DNA from: Burkholderiaceae bacterium | GTDB taxonomy: Bacteria > Pseudomonadota > Gammaproteobacteria > Burkholderiales > Burkholderiaceae_D | Length of the DNA: 64,000 nucleotides | NCBI GenBank assembly: GCA_031291325.1 | Contig: JARLJG010000001.1 | Span: forward strand, 109,702-173,701 | Direction of reading: 5' to 3' | Shown: positions 63,953-64,000 of the stretch, one piece after another | Numbering within the stretch: the first letter of the stretch is position 1 | Layout: every line of letters begins with the position of its first letter | Made by a program: the position numbers and the translations under genes | The notes under the pieces: model-generated | What the model saw: the letters and a program-made list of their open reading frames with translations, nothing else | The model's database searches: none | What the model was told of the DNA's origin: nothing

Positions 63953-64000
63953 ATGAATATTAAACGAATTGGGATCGATCTGGCAAAGCAAGTGTTTCAG
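63953..64000 (+). CDS. IS110-family transposase, first 16 codons (runs off the window)
   Basis: MNIKRIGIDLAKQVFQ is the standard beginning of IS110-type recombinases, containing the first Asp (GIDLAK) of the DEDD catalytic set. A ribosome site ggaggag lies just before. The rest lies beyond base 64000, so intactness cannot be judged. Confidence 0.8.
   Translation, partial: MNIKRIGIDLAKQVFQ

Noticed and set aside
1..64000. CRISPR arrays, tRNA or rRNA genes
   Set aside because: No regular direct repeats with spacers, no cloverleaf-like sequence with CCA end, and no rRNA sequence were noticed by eye; a tRNA scan would be needed to exclude a missed tRNA.

Overview
The window looks like a chromosome segment of a betaproteobacterium of the order Burkholderiales, most likely family Oxalobacteraceae (Herminiimonas/Janthinobacterium/Collimonas-like). 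The basis is gene order: amgK-murU divergent from lptD-surA-pdxA-rsmA, then glyQS-lnt-corC-ybeY-phoH-miaB, a tonB-exbB-exbD-exbD cluster, and hemL-thiD-rubredoxin-pilGHIJ-chpA. The family-level call is inference. Most of the window is core chromosome with tightly packed genes; no tRNA, rRNA or CRISPR array was seen.

Region by region. 1-2100 (minus): start of a UbiH-type hydroxylase, murU and amgK, chained by 4-base stop/start overlaps using GTG and TTG starts. 2167-12010: an accessory segment of about 10 kb lying where amgK and lptD are usually close divergent neighbours. It holds a Sel1-repeat/HTH gene, two tandem type IV pilin genes each with a sigma-54-type promoter, an amputated and an intact tfpZ, a 1234-residue membrane protein joining a PAP2-like domain to a spermidine-synthase-like domain, and an IS66 element with a perfect 8-bp target duplication nested in an IS481-type remnant. 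12190-17816 (plus): lptD, surA, pdxA, rsmA (outer-membrane biogenesis, vitamin B6, ribosome maturation). 17818-29728 (minus): gloA, a YgjP-like peptidase, plsC, gmhB, glyS, glyQ, lnt, corC, ybeY, phoH, miaB and a small secreted protein; a striking set of palindromic half-sites precedes plsC.

30007-37512 (minus): an energy-transduction cluster (tonB, exbB, two exbD, a TPR protein) and a large TonB-dependent receptor, separated by a 0.8-kb non-coding stretch with an inverted repeat and a decayed IS110-type fragment. 38019-47953: a diguanylate cyclase with receiver-like N-terminus, pyruvate carboxylase, an S41 protease lipoprotein with a two-repeat lipoprotein, a PAS-PAS-GGDEF cyclase and a DUF1488 protein; one candidate small RNA is on the minus strand near 45.8-45.9 kb. 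48135-52515: an orphan NodU/CmcH-type carbamoyltransferase, hemL, a thiD variant and a rubredoxin.

52848-63359 (plus) is a complete Pil-Chp chemosensory operon (pilG, pilH, pilI, pilJ and a 2207-residue CheA-type kinase), which in known systems controls type IV pilus extension and twitching. Together with the two sigma-54-promoted pilins at 2.8-4.2 kb, this suggests a surface-motile organism with two major-pilin variants; the two cyclases fit a motile/sessile switch. The window ends in mobile DNA: a truncated REP-associated tyrosine transposase between perfect 36-bp inverted repeats, and the first 16 codons of an IS110-family transposase.

Two families of interspersed palindromes occur: C/G-rich repeats paired in inverted orientation at 23.7-23.9 kb and 39.4-39.5 kb, and the REP pair at 63.4-63.7 kb. 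The most distinctive signals are the pilin-locus duplication, the PAP2/spermidine-synthase fusion next to it, the nested insertion sequences, the plsC operator-like array and the candidate small RNA.
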